DNA of 64,000 nt from the NCBI RefSeq assembly GCF_963678975.1, contig NC_089276.1, positions 2,253,445 through 2,317,444 of the forward strand. The letters are read 5' to 3'. Origin of the DNA: Dysidea avara (Eukaryota; Porifera; Demospongiae; Dictyoceratida; Dysideidae). Each line of letters opens with the position of its first letter. Position 1 is the first letter of the stretch. Under the pieces are notes generated by a model, which did no database searches, was not told where the DNA came from, and worked only from the letters and a program-made list of their open reading frames with translations. Made by a program: the position numbers and the translations under genes. Shown piece by piece: positions 1 to 12,672 of the stretch.

Positions 1-65
1 ATGAATAGATTATAATAGACGCAAATCTAGACAAGTAGTCGATTACCTAAAACCAGAAAAGTGCT

Positions 66-1550
66 ACAGTATTTTTACTTCTCCCTTTTCAATGGATTTT
101 TTTAAAGACTTTATAATTTCATTGTCTTCAGGACCACAGTCATCAAATGATATTAGATAGCCCTGTTTATTGTATCTTATAACCGTTTCTTTGTACCATG
201 TTGTGGCACTGTTATCAGGATCATTATAGAACTCCACACTAACATGCGTACCTATAGCCTTCTTTCCTGTTGGGATTTCTTTAGTTTGCCTGGACTTTGA
301 TGATAATGCAGACCTCTTTTCAGGCGGCTTTAGGGATCTTCAGGTTCTTCTTCTTGCCTTTACATGGTAAGTAATTGTGATATTGGCTGCTATGGCAACT
401 TCTAAAATAGCTTGCCTTCGATCTTCAAGATATACATGTTCCACTAAAGGCTTTAAAGAAACTAATTTCTGGTTTTCTGGTACACTTTGTCGATTAATAG
501 ATTCCACTGGATTGGTGGTTCCTGGTAGATCTTCCCATTCTTCAGCTGAAAGTGAGCTGTATGCTTTACTCAGCTTCTTCAAAACCTGAGGTCTTTTCCA
601 CCAATCCACCCAGGTTCCTGTTTCTTTCCATCTGCTGGTATCCACTTGAGTGAAATCTGTGGCCCTAAGATATGGTGGTAATTGATCTGTAAATTGTTCA
701 GATGACTGCAAACCACATAGCACATCAAAAGCTTCATCTACCCTTTGCTTGGACGGCTCATCTGGGATTCTCCTGGCAATTGACATGAAAATGTGATAGC
801 TAGGTGATGTTGTAGATGGATTTACTAACTTGGAAACACACATAGCAGACCTCAAAAAATGTACTGCACACCCTCGCAAAACATTTGAAAGTTCTTGTCC
901 AAAGCTAGTAACAAATGCATTTGATTCTGCATCATCAAAATCAACTAGTATCTCTTTGTGAGCAGTTTTGATGTTGTATTCGCTATGATAGAGTTTCACA
1001 TTTTCAACTAGTTTAGACAACACTGTACCAATAGATTCAGCATCTTGACGGTTCAATAATCCTCGTCCACAAGCAATGTACTTTGAAGTAATGGTGTTAA
1101 AACAGACGACATTAAGTAGATATGGAAAATGGCGGCACCCAGTGTGGTCAATGTCTACGAAAAGAACTTCTGCCTGTGACCAGTGCTTTGCCTGAAATGG
1201 TGACTGAAACAATGCAAATTGTCTGTCTCTGCCAAAGCAGTATGCATCATTTCCATCGATTTGGTATTTTCCTACCAGTTTATCTACGGTTTCACTCTGT
1301 TGGCAGTGGTTGCTCTTATCAATACGCTCTTTAATGTTAGGGAAAGAGGCAATGATCTTAAATGGATTAACCCCCTCATTATCAATTTTATCCACCTATT
1401 GCCTGGCTTTCTTTACATGCACTCTAACCCGTTCTATGTTTATAGCAGTTAACGAACTTTCAATTGGTCTATATTCCATACCTACTCCATTCTGAATCTC
1501 CTTAGGAGTGATACGCATGTTCCTTTGTGCTGCATTGGCAATGTCATGTA
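66..1550 (-). pseudogene. MULE-type DDE transposase, broken by two in-frame stops
   Basis: The main open stretch (1395 to 340) resembles Mutator-like (MULE) transposases. Visible motifs are an acidic strand VLFVDIDHTG, a second acidic strand EILVDFDDAE, a C-x-H-F-x-R segment (GCAVHFLRS) and TTNPVESINRQS near the end. The same frame stays open on both sides of the listed stretch. Upstream it runs back to about 1550 and is cut by TAG at 1396-1398. Downstream it runs about 91 codons past TGA at 340-342 to a stop near 64-66. That tail holds a small Tudor-like segment (WYKETVIRYN, then FDDCGPEDNE), as transposase-derived proteins of this kind often do. Both stops are single-base changes away from CAG and CGA. 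Flanking inverted repeats were not found. Seen: open frame, motifs, stops. Inferred: family and inactivity. Confidence 0.6.
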
Positions 1551-4500
1551 ATAGCTATGATCTTCTAGTTTCAATATATCATTGGCCAACCAAGAGAGTT
1601 CAGCAAAATAGTAACACTATAATAGTCTAGTGTTGTCCTGATTATATACTTACTATACACAACCTAGCAGCTGTAGATCTTCTCTAGAACATTTTTGAAG
1701 AGTCCATATCGTGGAGGCCTATTCTATTATAGGACACATGTAGCACTGATGTCTTAAAGCAATGTTCTTTGATATGACATGAGCAGGGTCACAAATATGA
1801 TTCAAGAATGCTAGAGCTGCATAAGCTTTTGACTTAATGTGTCCTTTCTGAGTTACAGTAGTTATAGTTAGAATTGCTATTATAGGGTTAACACCTCATA
1901 AACTCAATTGTGATAATTGGTTTATGCTTTCCCTGATACATGTTGGTTATCATAAACAATTTTGGCTCAGGATAAATAATTATTAATGCTTGCCGAGAAT
2001 GCATGAAGAGCCTTACTGCATAATGATATTGACCTATAATTGCTAGAGCTAAAATGAATATTCTAAATGCCTCTGTTGTAAAAATAACAAATAGCTACTG
2101 ATTCGAATATTCTAAATATGTTTTATTCACAGACACTTGCGATTATGTTTTTGTAGGAAATGAAACTGTACTTCATTTGTGCTGATCTATTGGTACAACT
2201 ACTATAAGCCCCATATATTTCATCGAAGTTTTAGTCTATTAGCTATGTTGATAAGAATTATTCAAAAGAGCTATTGCTTTACCATTGTAAAGTATGTCTA
2301 TAGAATATTGAATCTGCTCACATAGTATCGAATATTTGATTTAGAATTTAGAATGAATAACGAACTATTTGAATGGTTTGTTTTAGCCCTAATAACTATT
2401 ATAGGTGGTGATCTATCACCTTTTCTGAGCAGCTTTCCAGTCAGAGTCTGTAACATGGACTGGTACATGAAGCTTTGAGCAATTTTGATTAGCAGTTTCT
2501 TTTAGCATGGACCAAACTGGAATTAGGGTATAGCTACATCATAATGCTCTGATGATAATGACAAGGCAGATGTTCCCTCTATTTTCACTGTTGAAGATAC
2601 TTCACATTTACCAGTAACCACGCAGTGAAGATGAAGCTCCTAGGATGTAACCATCAAGTTGCAAGATTTCTCTCAGGTTTCAAACCTGCATTATATTGCT
2701 GCATATTAACTCTTAATTCATATACCATGTAGGCCACAAATGCTTAAATTTACCAAAATTAATTTAAGGAGGTTCTTAAGACCCTTCTAAATTTCTTCTT
2801 GCACCATTTCTTCTTTATCTACCTATCCATTATCATAATAACTGTAGTTTTTTTATTTGAGGGCCATTTAATCTCAGCGTTTATCCAAGGTTGACGTCTG
2901 TCTGATACTTTAGCTGAACTTGTAAAAGACACTTTCTACTGATAACCTTAAATTCTGATCTGACCATCTATCGCTATTGTATTTGTTTTAAATGAACCTA
3001 TACTCTGAAAGGTAGTTATATAGCCACAATTATTATGTTAAGGAAGAATACCAGTTTAGCAGAACAATCAGCTGAAAATCCCTAACCACTACAAAACCTA
3101 TACCCAGATGAATTGGAATTTTTGGGGACTGAACTAGCTACCGACAATTTTCTGTCAATTGGAATTTTTGATTAAATTTTACTTGTCAGAATTTAATTTC
3201 TAAATAGTGTCTTTAAACTTTCGTCACAGCATCCCATATTTATAGCACGGGACTTCAAGGCCAGAATGGCTGTGTCTTACTTAGAACTCACAGAATCTTG
3301 TCATTTATAATTTATATGTACATATAGTTATGCTATAATGTTTTTGTACTTCTCATTTCACTCTAGTTTCATTTTAAGAGCCAGTCTTTGGTCATATGTG
3401 ACTAAGGTTTTCTGTGTGTATACTTAGTGCATTACATTTTCTCATTTCATTCACTGTATATTTTCAATAATGATGGTTGCAAACAAGAAAATATAAGTAT
3501 ACAACAAATGATTAGATGTATTGGGTATGCTGAGGGTTAAGTGATAATTATACAGTAATTACACATAGTTAAATAAATCATGGTTATAAAAATGATTGTT
3601 AATTAAAGGGGTATAGTATTTCAAACTGTTGCGGCATTGGAGATATGTTTCAAAAATTCCACTAAAATATAGTTGCACTTCATTAATGTCAGCCAAGTGA
3701 CTGACCATTTTATAAAGTGATCATTTTGAAGAGCTATAGTCATTACTATACTTCTTTATTAATTTTATTTAGTTATTAACTTTATTTATTTATTTATTCA
3801 TTAAGATTTGCAGCATAAGTTCTGAAGGTCTGTAGACTCCTTAAAGTTTTTACAGAAACTATATGTTTGAAACGGTGCATGAGATTATCATTAGTGTCAT
3901 TGGCAAACATATGCATGAATACATGCAGGACTTGAAACAATTGATGGTATATAATACCAGTGACAAATTAAACATTGTGAAGAGCATGCACAGGACCTAA
4001 CACTGATCTCATACATGGTACACTACTTGTTACTGGGATGTATTACCTATATACAACTTAATAATTGTTCTTGTGTAGTAATTGGGTAGTACAAGATCTT
4101 TAAGTAAAAATTCATGAGCAGAGATCTAGACCAGCTAGTGGATAAATGTCTCACATGCACTCTCAATATGCATGTGATCATTAACAATAGATCCCCTAAA
4201 CTTGTAAACATTATACATACATAGAAGTTAAATTAATTGGTCAATAGTTTGACTCTGAAACAAGATTCCATGCACTCTTGTGAATGGGTGGTACTTGGGA
4301 AGACTTTCAGTCTACAACTCTATACAACTATTAAACAACTTATTGAATATATATATATATTAGACAGCAATGAATTCATCAGGCCCAGGATATTTACTTC
4401 CTGTGGATACTGCAGTTTTTTAAAGTGTATGTCCCAATGGTTACAGTGTGCTCAGATTCTGAAATTTTCATTCTTTAATTTAATTTACAATGATTACTTT

Positions 4501-5460
4501 TTACCATTGAAGATATACTACCATCATTCCTACAGTTCATCCAACAGGCTCTCCCCTTGCTGTTGATTCTATTGACATGACTCTAGAAATTATTTTCAGT
4601 AAAGTGATAAATACTGAAGTCACCAAAATGTCCCAATACAGACACCACATGCAATGATGATAATAGAGAGGATATTTTGGTGGCCAGGGGACACTTTAGA
4701 TTTTACAGTGGTTGCTACCTTGGGAATATATAGGCATGAAAGTCAGCATAATACATATGTAGCTTCTTAGTACTCATACTTATAGCATTTTACATCTGGG
4801 GGTCTGGCAGTAGCACGCCTGCAGCAGAGAAATGATTCAAGCAATGTTAGTAATGAGCTGGCTGCAGGTTCGGCAAGGCCGACCAAAGCTAGTCATGGAC
4901 TTTTCTCCTTTCTCCACCTTTTCAAACATGCTTTATATAACAACTTTAAATAAGTTGTAGGATCGGGTGTCCTACAGACCTTCAACACTTATAGCTGTGA
5001 AGCCTTAGCTAATAGATAAAATAAATTAAAATTAGAAACTCAGTAAGCTTTAAGAATAAGAAAGAATGTTCTTTATCCATGGCTGCTCCTTACCACACCT
5101 AGAAATTTAAATAAGCTCCTAAGCATGTGGTTGCCATGGTTGCAAGTGCCTGCTTAGTCCACCAAGTGATAGGCTTTTTGTAAATAGTATTAATTTTGTA
5201 CAAAGGGGAGGGCGCACCTGGCTCTAGACAAACTACAGAACCGTGGCATATTAATAACCTAGATTTATTTCAGTCATAGCAACCATACTACACCTGCAAA
5301 TATAACTTGTTTAACTGAAAGCAATAAATTCTTGACAACTCGGAGAAAGCAATTTCTGTTTTAATTTCTATTTCACCCATGATGTGTACATTTTGTGTGG
5401 GCGGGAGAAAGCAGTGGCAGTAATCTCAGCGATTTCAATGCATTTGATTAGTATATAATA
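1551..5460. other. gene-free AT-rich stretch
   Basis: No coding region or RNA gene could be supported on either strand. Short open frames here have no recognisable motif and no splice pattern. Only simple repeats stand out: a TTTA run near 3765-3800 and an AT run near 4348-4362. Confidence 0.5.
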
Positions 5461-5645
5461 AAGATATCAGAGGTCGCCACTATCTCAGCAAAGACGGAGA
5501 CGTTGTATACTAGACGTTGTCACAACGTCTTCGTGTTCGCTGAGATGATGGCGACCTCGAATATCTTTAGTACACAACGACGTTGTGTACTAAAGATATT
5601 CGAGGTCGCCACTATCTCAGCGAACACGGAGACGTTGTGTACTAA
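5461..5645. repeat. large near-perfect palindrome with a third direct copy
   Basis: Bases 5521-5579 pair with 5581-5639 as 59-bp arms with about 3 mismatches around a single unpaired base at 5580. The inner 29 bp are perfect. The same roughly 50-bp unit occurs a third time, in the orientation of the right arm, at 5461-5512. GC content is above that of the surroundings. A transcript of this stretch would form one long hairpin. It has no terminal motif of a known element. It may be part of the composite repeat that follows. Confidence 0.8.
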
Positions 5646-5676
5646 AGACTGCCTAATAGCCATAATCTTGGCTATC

Positions 5677-6282
5677 AGACAGTGTTTATATCAAAGGTAT
5701 ACCGTGCTGCTGAAGTCTCCGCGTTTGTGGTGAATTTGATTCAAAGGTTTTTTCAAGTCGCCATAATCTTGGCTATTATGCACTTGTCAATTTCATGCCC
5801 CACCCCCCCACCCCCGGGCGTCCCCACACCCCAGGTGGGGATTTGACATTGCTTCTTGTCCCCACCCCTGGGGCAATTGACAATTGTCCAATTCACTGAC
5901 CGATTTTTGGTAGTTACATTTCTAAACAATAAAATCGCACTCGCTATAATTTTACTAGTTACAGGGCAGGTTTATTACTAGTCGTGTGTATGAAATATGC
6001 GCTTAGACATCCTTGAGGTGTTGTCAAATCCCCTACTATGGGGGTGGGGACATAGTCGGGATTTGACAGCCGATTTTGCCCCAGTAGTGGGGAATTTGAC
6101 ACCGCGATTTGTCAAATCCCCTGTATTCCCCCACCCTCCCCGGGGGTGGGGGGGTGGGGCATGAAATTGACAAGTGCATTAGACAGTCTTTATATCAAAG
6201 GTATACCGTACTGCTAAAGTCTCCGCGTTTGTGGTGCGTTTTATTCAAAGGTTTATCAAGTCGCCATAATCTCAGCTATTAC
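5677..6282. repeat. tandem direct repeat split by a MITE
   Basis: Bases 5677-5778 and 6181-6282 are two copies of a roughly 100-bp unit that contains TCTCCGCGTTTGTGGTG. They differ at about a dozen positions. The 400-bp MITE at 5779-6178 lies exactly at the end of the first copy. A weaker third copy may follow at 6283-6350. Confidence 0.75.
5779..6178. mobile_element. 400-bp PIF/Harbinger-like MITE
   Basis: The terminal inverted repeats are 40 bp and perfect (5779-5818 and 6139-6178), starting TGCACTTGTCAATTTCATG and followed by a C-rich run. The flanks carry TTA on both sides (5776-5778 and 6179-6181). A 3-bp TTA or TAA duplication is the known signature of PIF/Harbinger elements. The inside has no open frame of note and holds further short inverted repeats of the type GGGGATTTGACA. 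It is therefore non-autonomous. The superfamily call rests only on the target duplication. Confidence 0.8.
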
Positions 6283-6359
6283 ACAGCCTTTATGTCAAAC
6301 GTCTTTGAAGTTGCTGATATCACAGACGCTACCGTCGCCTTTAATACAAGTATTTTTAC

Positions 6360-8696
6360 GGTGGGGACTATTCTACGGAACGGAACGGAACGGAATGATG
6401 GACTAAACCACGGAACGGAACGCTTTCTCAAACTGAAGCTTGCAACTTACCATTGCTGAAACTTTCCTTATAAGTTAGCAGTGGCATCTCCAGTGGGTGG
6501 TTAAACATAAGATAAAAAGAATTAACGGATCGATTGTGGGTTTTTGTTGGTTGTCATTAGTAACGAAGTATTATTGTGGGATGAGCTGTATCAGTGATGT
6601 TCATCCATACGGAAGGGAACTTTATGTGAGCTGTTTTTCTTATTTAGACTTTACAAAACAGTCTGGGCCGGTCTTTCAAGTCATAAGTCAGTGTATAAAT
6701 AAAGCAAGCAGGAAGATACTGGTAACAGGAAAGAGCCAGCTGAATTAAAACTTGTGCAGTGTGTGAGGAGCAAATATTTTGGCAGACCGCAAGGAGGGTA
6801 TATTCTGCAAACATCACTGAAGTGTATGCATGGAGTTATTTATATATTAACAGCTGGTGCAGTGGACTAATGCCGTATTCAATAGTGAGCTGATTTTATC
6901 TGTTGCACAATTCAAGGATGTGTCTGACTGCTAGCCTTGAATCAGGCTAAATGTCAAACTCCAAGATCAGCCAAATCTCTTATTATAAGCCGCATGTGAA
7001 ACCATGCCCGTAGCCACCAGGCAAACGTGATTTGGACCAGGATGTGTGTGTAATTTCAATGTATCTAGTCAGACCTGAAATGGAACACTTACATTAATTA
7101 CATACCACCTAAGAATCCTAGGATTTCTTAAGTGTAACATTTCACATGCTTCACTTCAAACAAAACAGGTTAAATTTGTTCGTCTATTTTCAAGTGATTC
7201 CCAGTCCAGCTGGTCCATGAAATTACAATGGGATCACATGTATTTGTTACAGTGCGGGCTGTCCTGTGTTGGATCTACTCTAGAGTTGAGATTTCAAGGT
7301 AGACTCACTGCCAATTTAATGACACTAGTACTGTTGTAGCATGTTTAAGTGGAGGACAAATGAAATAGTAATGCTAGATTATTTATGTATACAAATTTTT
7401 CATAATGAAATTGATATCCAATTTTGATTTGTACTTCCACTTTGCAACATATTCAAGAGCAAGAAGTCTAACTTGAATGCATTCACCAAACACCCTGCTT
7501 AAAGTAACACCTCGGCCTTATTTCAGAACAAAGGCTTTACCTTCTTCAGCAACTCTAATCAACAGTTTTCTATCCCCCAGTAAAGGTGTTGATTTGATGA
7601 AAGGTGAACTTTACACAGGGTGTTTGTACAGGCCATACTGAGAGTTAGACACTCTCCCCCATACAAATCAGTATTACGAACTCTTGGTTGTACAGTATAG
7701 GTAAACAAAGATAAGTTTCTCTCCCATCTTATTCTAGGATTTCTATTGACAAGGAAAATTCAATTATTTGTATACAGGCTCAAAATTGAGAAAATATAAA
7801 GAAAGTGAATTAATATTATACAGTCAGTTTGCTTTTGGATATTTAATGTCTCCAACCACAACAAAAATTCGATGAATCCATGCATCTCATCACTGGTCGT
7901 CTGAACATTCTGAAAGTAATACCTCACTCAATCAACCATATATTCTGTTTATTAGACTGAATAAAGTCATGATTACCTAAACAATCAATTAATGTTTTAT
8001 AATTATCCTATTCCATTTTCCTGGAGGTTCCACTGATAAAATGCAATTTCAGCAATGATAGCAGCTAGCCAAGCTGCAAGTTGATTCAGAAAGCACTCCA
8101 TTCTGTAAAATAGACCCCATTCAGAATTCAACTCAGTACTCAGGCTGAGATATCTGACAATAGTCCACTACTCTGTTAATGAATCATTGATGTTCACACA
8201 ATATAGCCTCCTTGAGGTATCTGAATGTTTGCTCCTCACACACTGCACAAAATTCCTTTAGATTCTACTTAGGCTGAGTTGATTCAGCTTGTCACCATAC
8301 TTGTTTCCTTTGTAGTGTAGCTATACACATACTGGATTTATGCCGATTAGAAAGGCTGGGCCTCAGACTGTACATTCTAAAGTCAAGTAAGTAAAAATAA
8401 CTCACATACTAGTAAAAAAAAGTAATGCATTAAGTTCCCTACTTGATATATCCGAAGATGAAATCACTGAGTCAGCTATTCCCACAATTAGTACTTCGTT
8501 ACTAATGACAACCAACAAGAACCCACAATCGATCCTTAAATTCGTTTTATCTTTCTTGGGGTACGTTTGATTACCTGCTGGAAGTGCCACTGATAACTTG
8601 TACAGCAATGGTAAGCTGCAAACTTCAATCTGAGAAAGCATTCCGTTCCGCAGTTTAGTCCATCATTCTGTTCCGTTCCGTAGAATAGTCCCCACC
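6360..8696. mobile_element. 2337-bp foldback element with 9-bp TSD (Mutator-like)
   Basis: The ends GGTGGGGACTATTCTACGG (6360) and its complement (ending 8696) start long imperfect inverted repeats. These can be followed inward for roughly 500 bp on each side, to about 6860 and 8200. Perfect 9-bp target duplications, TATTTTTAC, lie at 6351-6359 and 8697-8705. Long terminal repeats with a 9-bp duplication are typical of Mutator-like elements. No transposase frame is present, so it is non-autonomous. GGAAC repeats (GGAACGGAACGGAACGG) sit just inside both ends and may be transposase binding sites (inference). Confidence 0.85.
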
Positions 8697-8705
8697 TATT
8701 TTTAC

Positions 8706-9265
8706 CTCCAATATTTATATATTATATATATACCCACCATTTAGTGTGGTAGGAGAAAATGAGTGAGTAGCAGGGGCGTAGCTAGACGTTTAGTGATGGT
8801 AGGGCCTAGGTGGGGCACACCTTCGCATCAAGTCCTCCCATGCAATATACATACACGACATACGAGTCCATCTCACTGTGGGCTCTTACACATTTATATA
8901 GAAATCTTATTAAAATGCATGGTTGTGCCTAGCTAGCTAAATATACTGCTACACTGCTGTTTCTGCAGCTAATTGACCCTACAACCTACGCTATTGCTCG
9001 ATCAGCATGCAATTTTACCTAATTTCTTCTTCCACAGCTCTCACGGATTAACTCTTGATCCAAATTTTAATCGGCTAGCAACATGTCACACATCAGCACT
9101 GCAGTGTTGGAGATCCGCTAAACCACAGCGGGCATTAAAAGGAATGCGTAGTAGCATGTGCCTCATCATCTTGACAATCTCCTTTAATAGTATCATAGGT
9201 CTAATCTCCAATCACTACACCTCACTATTCACAACCTTTTTGCAGTGAGCATTAAAAGGAATACT
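8706..9265. other. gene-free DNA with one hAT-like terminus at 8771
   Basis: No coding region is seen. At 8771 a terminus CAGGGGCGTAGCTA begins, of the same kind as the 8-bp-TSD element at 11089. A possible partner end (TAGCTACGCCACTG) lies at 21243-21256. Bases 8732-8770 resemble 17582-17613, inside the element at 17518-18283. Confidence 0.4.
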
Positions 9266-10224
9266 TCATTTATTAATAATAATAATAATAATAATAATGC
9301 TTTTCAGAATAATAATTCTGAGGGTCTACCAGTGACCTACACTGATAGCCTAACATACATTAAAAAATAACTATACACTAACATCTACATACTTAGTTAC
9401 AAGTGGTTAAAATTGTTAGATGCAGGATTCTTGGAACAACGGGAACAGGGACAAAGGTAATGGAAACAACAGGGTGAATTGTCAAAGTAAGTTTTAAACT
9501 CTCAGTAAAACATCTGTGAATGCAGGTTTACTGAAAAACTACTAAAATACCAAACAATTAACTGTTCCATATACTGGGGATATACCACTCTAGTAAACAA
9601 AGAAGTTTCAAGCAGTGCTAGGTAGGCAAAAAAAATAGGAGTTCATAGCTGCATTGGTATGGGCTGTCTTGTAGTGTAGTTTGATTCCAGAAGATCTAGT
9701 AGAACCAGTATTGAAGCTGACATAGTTCAGGATATTGAACTTATCTGTAGGAGTTTTAAGTGATTTGATGAAAAAGAGGATGTCAGATATTTCATAAATA
9801 TACATCAATGGCAACATACCAAGTTGGGTCAATCTAGTCCTGTAGTCTGAAGTGTAATCAGAGAGTATGAATATAGTAGCACGCCTTTGTAATTCTATGT
9901 CTTTCAACAAATAAGGTCTCCACAATGTGGAACAGTATAGCAATTTAGATCTCACTAATGATATGTATAGGGATTTTCTAGCCTGAGGACAATGCAAATC
10001 CTTGAATACTCTGTGTAGCAGTCCAAGTGATTTGTAGGCTTTAGAGGAAATCATTTCATAATGCTTTCTCCATGACAATGAGTTAGTGAAAATAATCCCT
10101 AGGTCTTTGCAACTGGGTGATTCATTGATTATATGGTCATTTATGATGTACTGAGAGTTGAATTTACGATGGAAGCTCATGAATACGGATTTAGAGAGGT
10201 TAAATAACAGATGATTGTTAATAG
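9266..10224 (-). pseudogene. non-LTR reverse transcriptase gene, 3' part
   Basis: From 10219 down to about 9621 the minus strand encodes the end of a reverse transcriptase and its thumb region: KSVFMSFH, then KDLGIIF, then SLYISLVRSKLLYCSTLW. The frame is then cut by a MITE fragment (about 9480-9620). It resumes at about 9477-9406 with the cysteine-rich tail CFHYLCPCSRCS and a stop. A 3' (ATT)n tail at 9274-9298 marks the retroposon end. The 5' part continues at 20714-20970 after a 10.5-kb insertion. With one copy of the AATAG duplication removed, the two parts read in the same frame. It is decayed and inactive. Confidence 0.8.
9480..9620. mobile_element. partial copy of the 246-bp MITE seen at 26515
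   Basis: About 140 bp match the right portion of the element at 26515-26760, ending in the same terminus CTTCAAGCAGTG. The left end is missing or diverged. It sits inside the C-terminal region of the minus-strand reverse transcriptase and supplies the false last residues of that frame. Confidence 0.65.
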
Positions 10225-10912
10225 CAGGGGCGGATCCAGGGGGGGGCTTTGGGGGCTGAAGCCCCCTCTTCATATTGAGGCTTTACTTGATCAATATGCT
10301 GAGTATTATAATAAAATTTTGTCTTAGCATAATTATATGATCACTAATAATACAAATACTCATAAAAACATCTTTCCAAGGTATTATCAGTGGATTTATG
10401 CTAAAGTGTATGCAACAAGGATCCGGATCAGCATTGGAGGTGTACAAGATCGAGATACTCTAATAGAGCAGTCAGCTAACTACTCTAATAGAACATTCAC
10501 TGGAAGCATGTAGATGGTTCTGTTATGGCATTTTTTCCAAATCTGCCTGCACCTATACATACAATGAAGTGTATTGGTCTGTTTAAAGGGCTTCATTCAT
10601 CTACTTGTGTAGTTAATATGTATGGAAATACTTAATTCAGGTACACAATTTCCATTGAAAATGCTCTCAGATTCAATCTTGCATTGTTCAAATTTCAAAA
10701 TTTTCCACTTTCAACATTATTATTCTAACATGCACCTATTCTTGGTTGTCAGTACCTACCCAAACTTTTCCATTAACAAAATGCTTCAGAGAGCCATACC
10801 TATAATCTAAAGACACTATATAAAATATCTACAGGCAAAAAATATTAGGGATTTTATGTGGAAATGTCTCCAAATTGCAGTATTTTAGCATCTATTTTTC
10901 AGTTTGCTCAAG

Positions 10913-12672
10913 ATGACGGATGTTCGCCCGCTTAAACGTACTGCGGATGAAGTTATATCGCCTGATGTAGCATCAAGGAAAAAGTCTGCCAGGGACGGTG
11001 AGTCCTTTGTTTGTACAATTTGTCTAGAATCTATTGCTCCACCAACTGATGATATCGATGAGAGAGAACTGATATTTTGTGAGGGTAACAGAGGCGTAGC
11101 TAAGGGGGGGCAAGGGGGGGCATTTGCCCCCCCATCACTAAATGATTTTTTTAAAACCTTCGTCACAAGTTTACCAGTATTAAACTGACATGCAAATGCC
11201 TGTAAATTATGTACACCACTACGCGGTATCACCAGGGGTTGCTAGTGAATGTGCACACACAACATTCAACTCGCTCGTGAATCCATCGAACGAAAATATT
11301 AGAGACATACTTCTATATTTAGCCTAGATTACTCGCGTGATCGAACATTTTTGAATCTAAAAAGGGTGACCCGTTTCTCCTCGACAGGAGTCACAACTCA
11401 CAAGTGACAAAGGAGACCAGATGAGGCTATGAGCCTACTGCCTACGAGGTGATAAAGCGTTAGCTAAATAAATGTACCATTATCGAGTCGATCACACTGG
11501 ACCTTTGTACGTACGACAGTGCAGTCTGTTTTTACTTTGTCAGTCAGTCAGGTGGATCAGTCAAGCTTACAAGTTCTGCTAGCAAGACAGGTGGGATTTC
11601 ATGCAATACATTGCATTTGAATTTCGCCGAGTGAAGTGAATGAATACGTCATCCTGTCAGCAGTGTGCTAGAACTGCAGCACAGGCTGTGGCTAACGTTT
11701 GTATTTGCACTAAATTATTAGCTCTACCGGACTGTGGATGAATTTGTTGGAGTACAGTTGTGGCACGTGCGATGATGCTCGACGAATGTAGCTACCTCGA
11801 TTGGAAGCAGTCAGTACTGAAATAGTTACGTAGCTAGTTATTTAAGCTGTAATAATACAACACCGTATGTTGGCTAGCCCACCATTGGGTTATTAGCCTT
11901 TTTTTTGCAATCATGAATGATTTTGAATGTTTCGTGGGGGCATGCCTGCCCCTCCATCACCTTCTGGCTAGCTACGCCCCTGGAGGGTAAATGTGACTCT
12001 TGGCTTCATAGGAAATGTGCAGGGCTACCAAAACCAATATTTGATTCAATCAGATTGTCAGAGACCCCTTTTCATTGCCCATTCTGTCGCTTAACTAATT
12101 ATGAGTGCTTATTTAATGATATGAAAGCTACTATTGCATCACTAGAGCAAACGGTATCTCAACTTGAGAAAAACTCAACACCCACTATAAACACTGTCAG
12201 ATCTGTGAGCAATACTAGTAATGAACCTCATGATTCCACATTGGTGACTCCACAAACAAAGGAAACACTGCCTGATCACAGCATACAAGACATGGTTGCA
12301 ACTCTACTTAATGAGGAGAATGAGAAGCGTCGCTTGAATATTATTGTACATAATGTACCGGTGTCTTCATCTGAGGAAAGTTTGACTAGGAAGAATGAAG
12401 ATACAGAATTTGTGAGTAAACTATGTGAGTCTCAATTTAATACAAAGGTGTCAATAGTTAAAGCATACCGTCTTGGTAAAAAGGGAGCTAAACCTAGATT
12501 ACTTAAGATTTCATTATCATCAGTTTCTGAGAAAGCCACAGTTCTCAAGAACTGTACCCAACTTAGAAATCGGAGCACACCACCTCCGTATCAGAAAATC
12601 TTTATTTCCCCAGATTTAACCCCTAAGGAACAAAAGAGAAGTAAAGAACTAAGATCTGAACTAAAAGAATGA
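10913..12672 (+). pseudogene. CR1/L2-like ORF1 (PHD finger, coiled coil), copy 1, interrupted
   Basis: The frame opens at ATG 10913, nine bases inside a longer frame that begins with TTG. A PHD-type zinc finger starts with FVCTICLES. It is cut after IFCEG by an 894-bp MITE (11089-11982) and resumes at about 11991 with CDSWLHRKC and FHCPFC. A coiled-coil stretch and a basic region (RRLNIIVHNVP, then FISPDLTPKEQ) follow, matching copy 2 at 13677-14565. The frame ends at TGA 12670-12672, where copy 2 reads on for about 20 more residues. The TGA overlaps an ATG of ORF2 (ATGA), which is probably a chance effect of the mutation. Confidence 0.8.
11089..11982. mobile_element. 894-bp hAT-like MITE with 8-bp TSD
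   Basis: Termini are CAGAGGCGTAGCTA on the left and TAGCTACGCCCCTG on the right, each followed inward by G-rich or C-rich runs. The 8-bp duplication GAGGGTAA at 11081-11088 and 11983-11990 is perfect, as expected of hAT elements. It lies inside the PHD-finger codons of ORF1 copy 1. Removing it with one duplication restores the frame, so it inserted after that retrotransposon. No transposase is encoded. Confidence 0.88.

Noticed and set aside
12669-12672. ATGA overlap of ORF1 stop and ORF2 start in copy 1 as a designed coupling signal
   Set aside because: Copy 2 has no stop at the matching place and ORF1 reads on, so the TGA in copy 1 looks like a later mutation.
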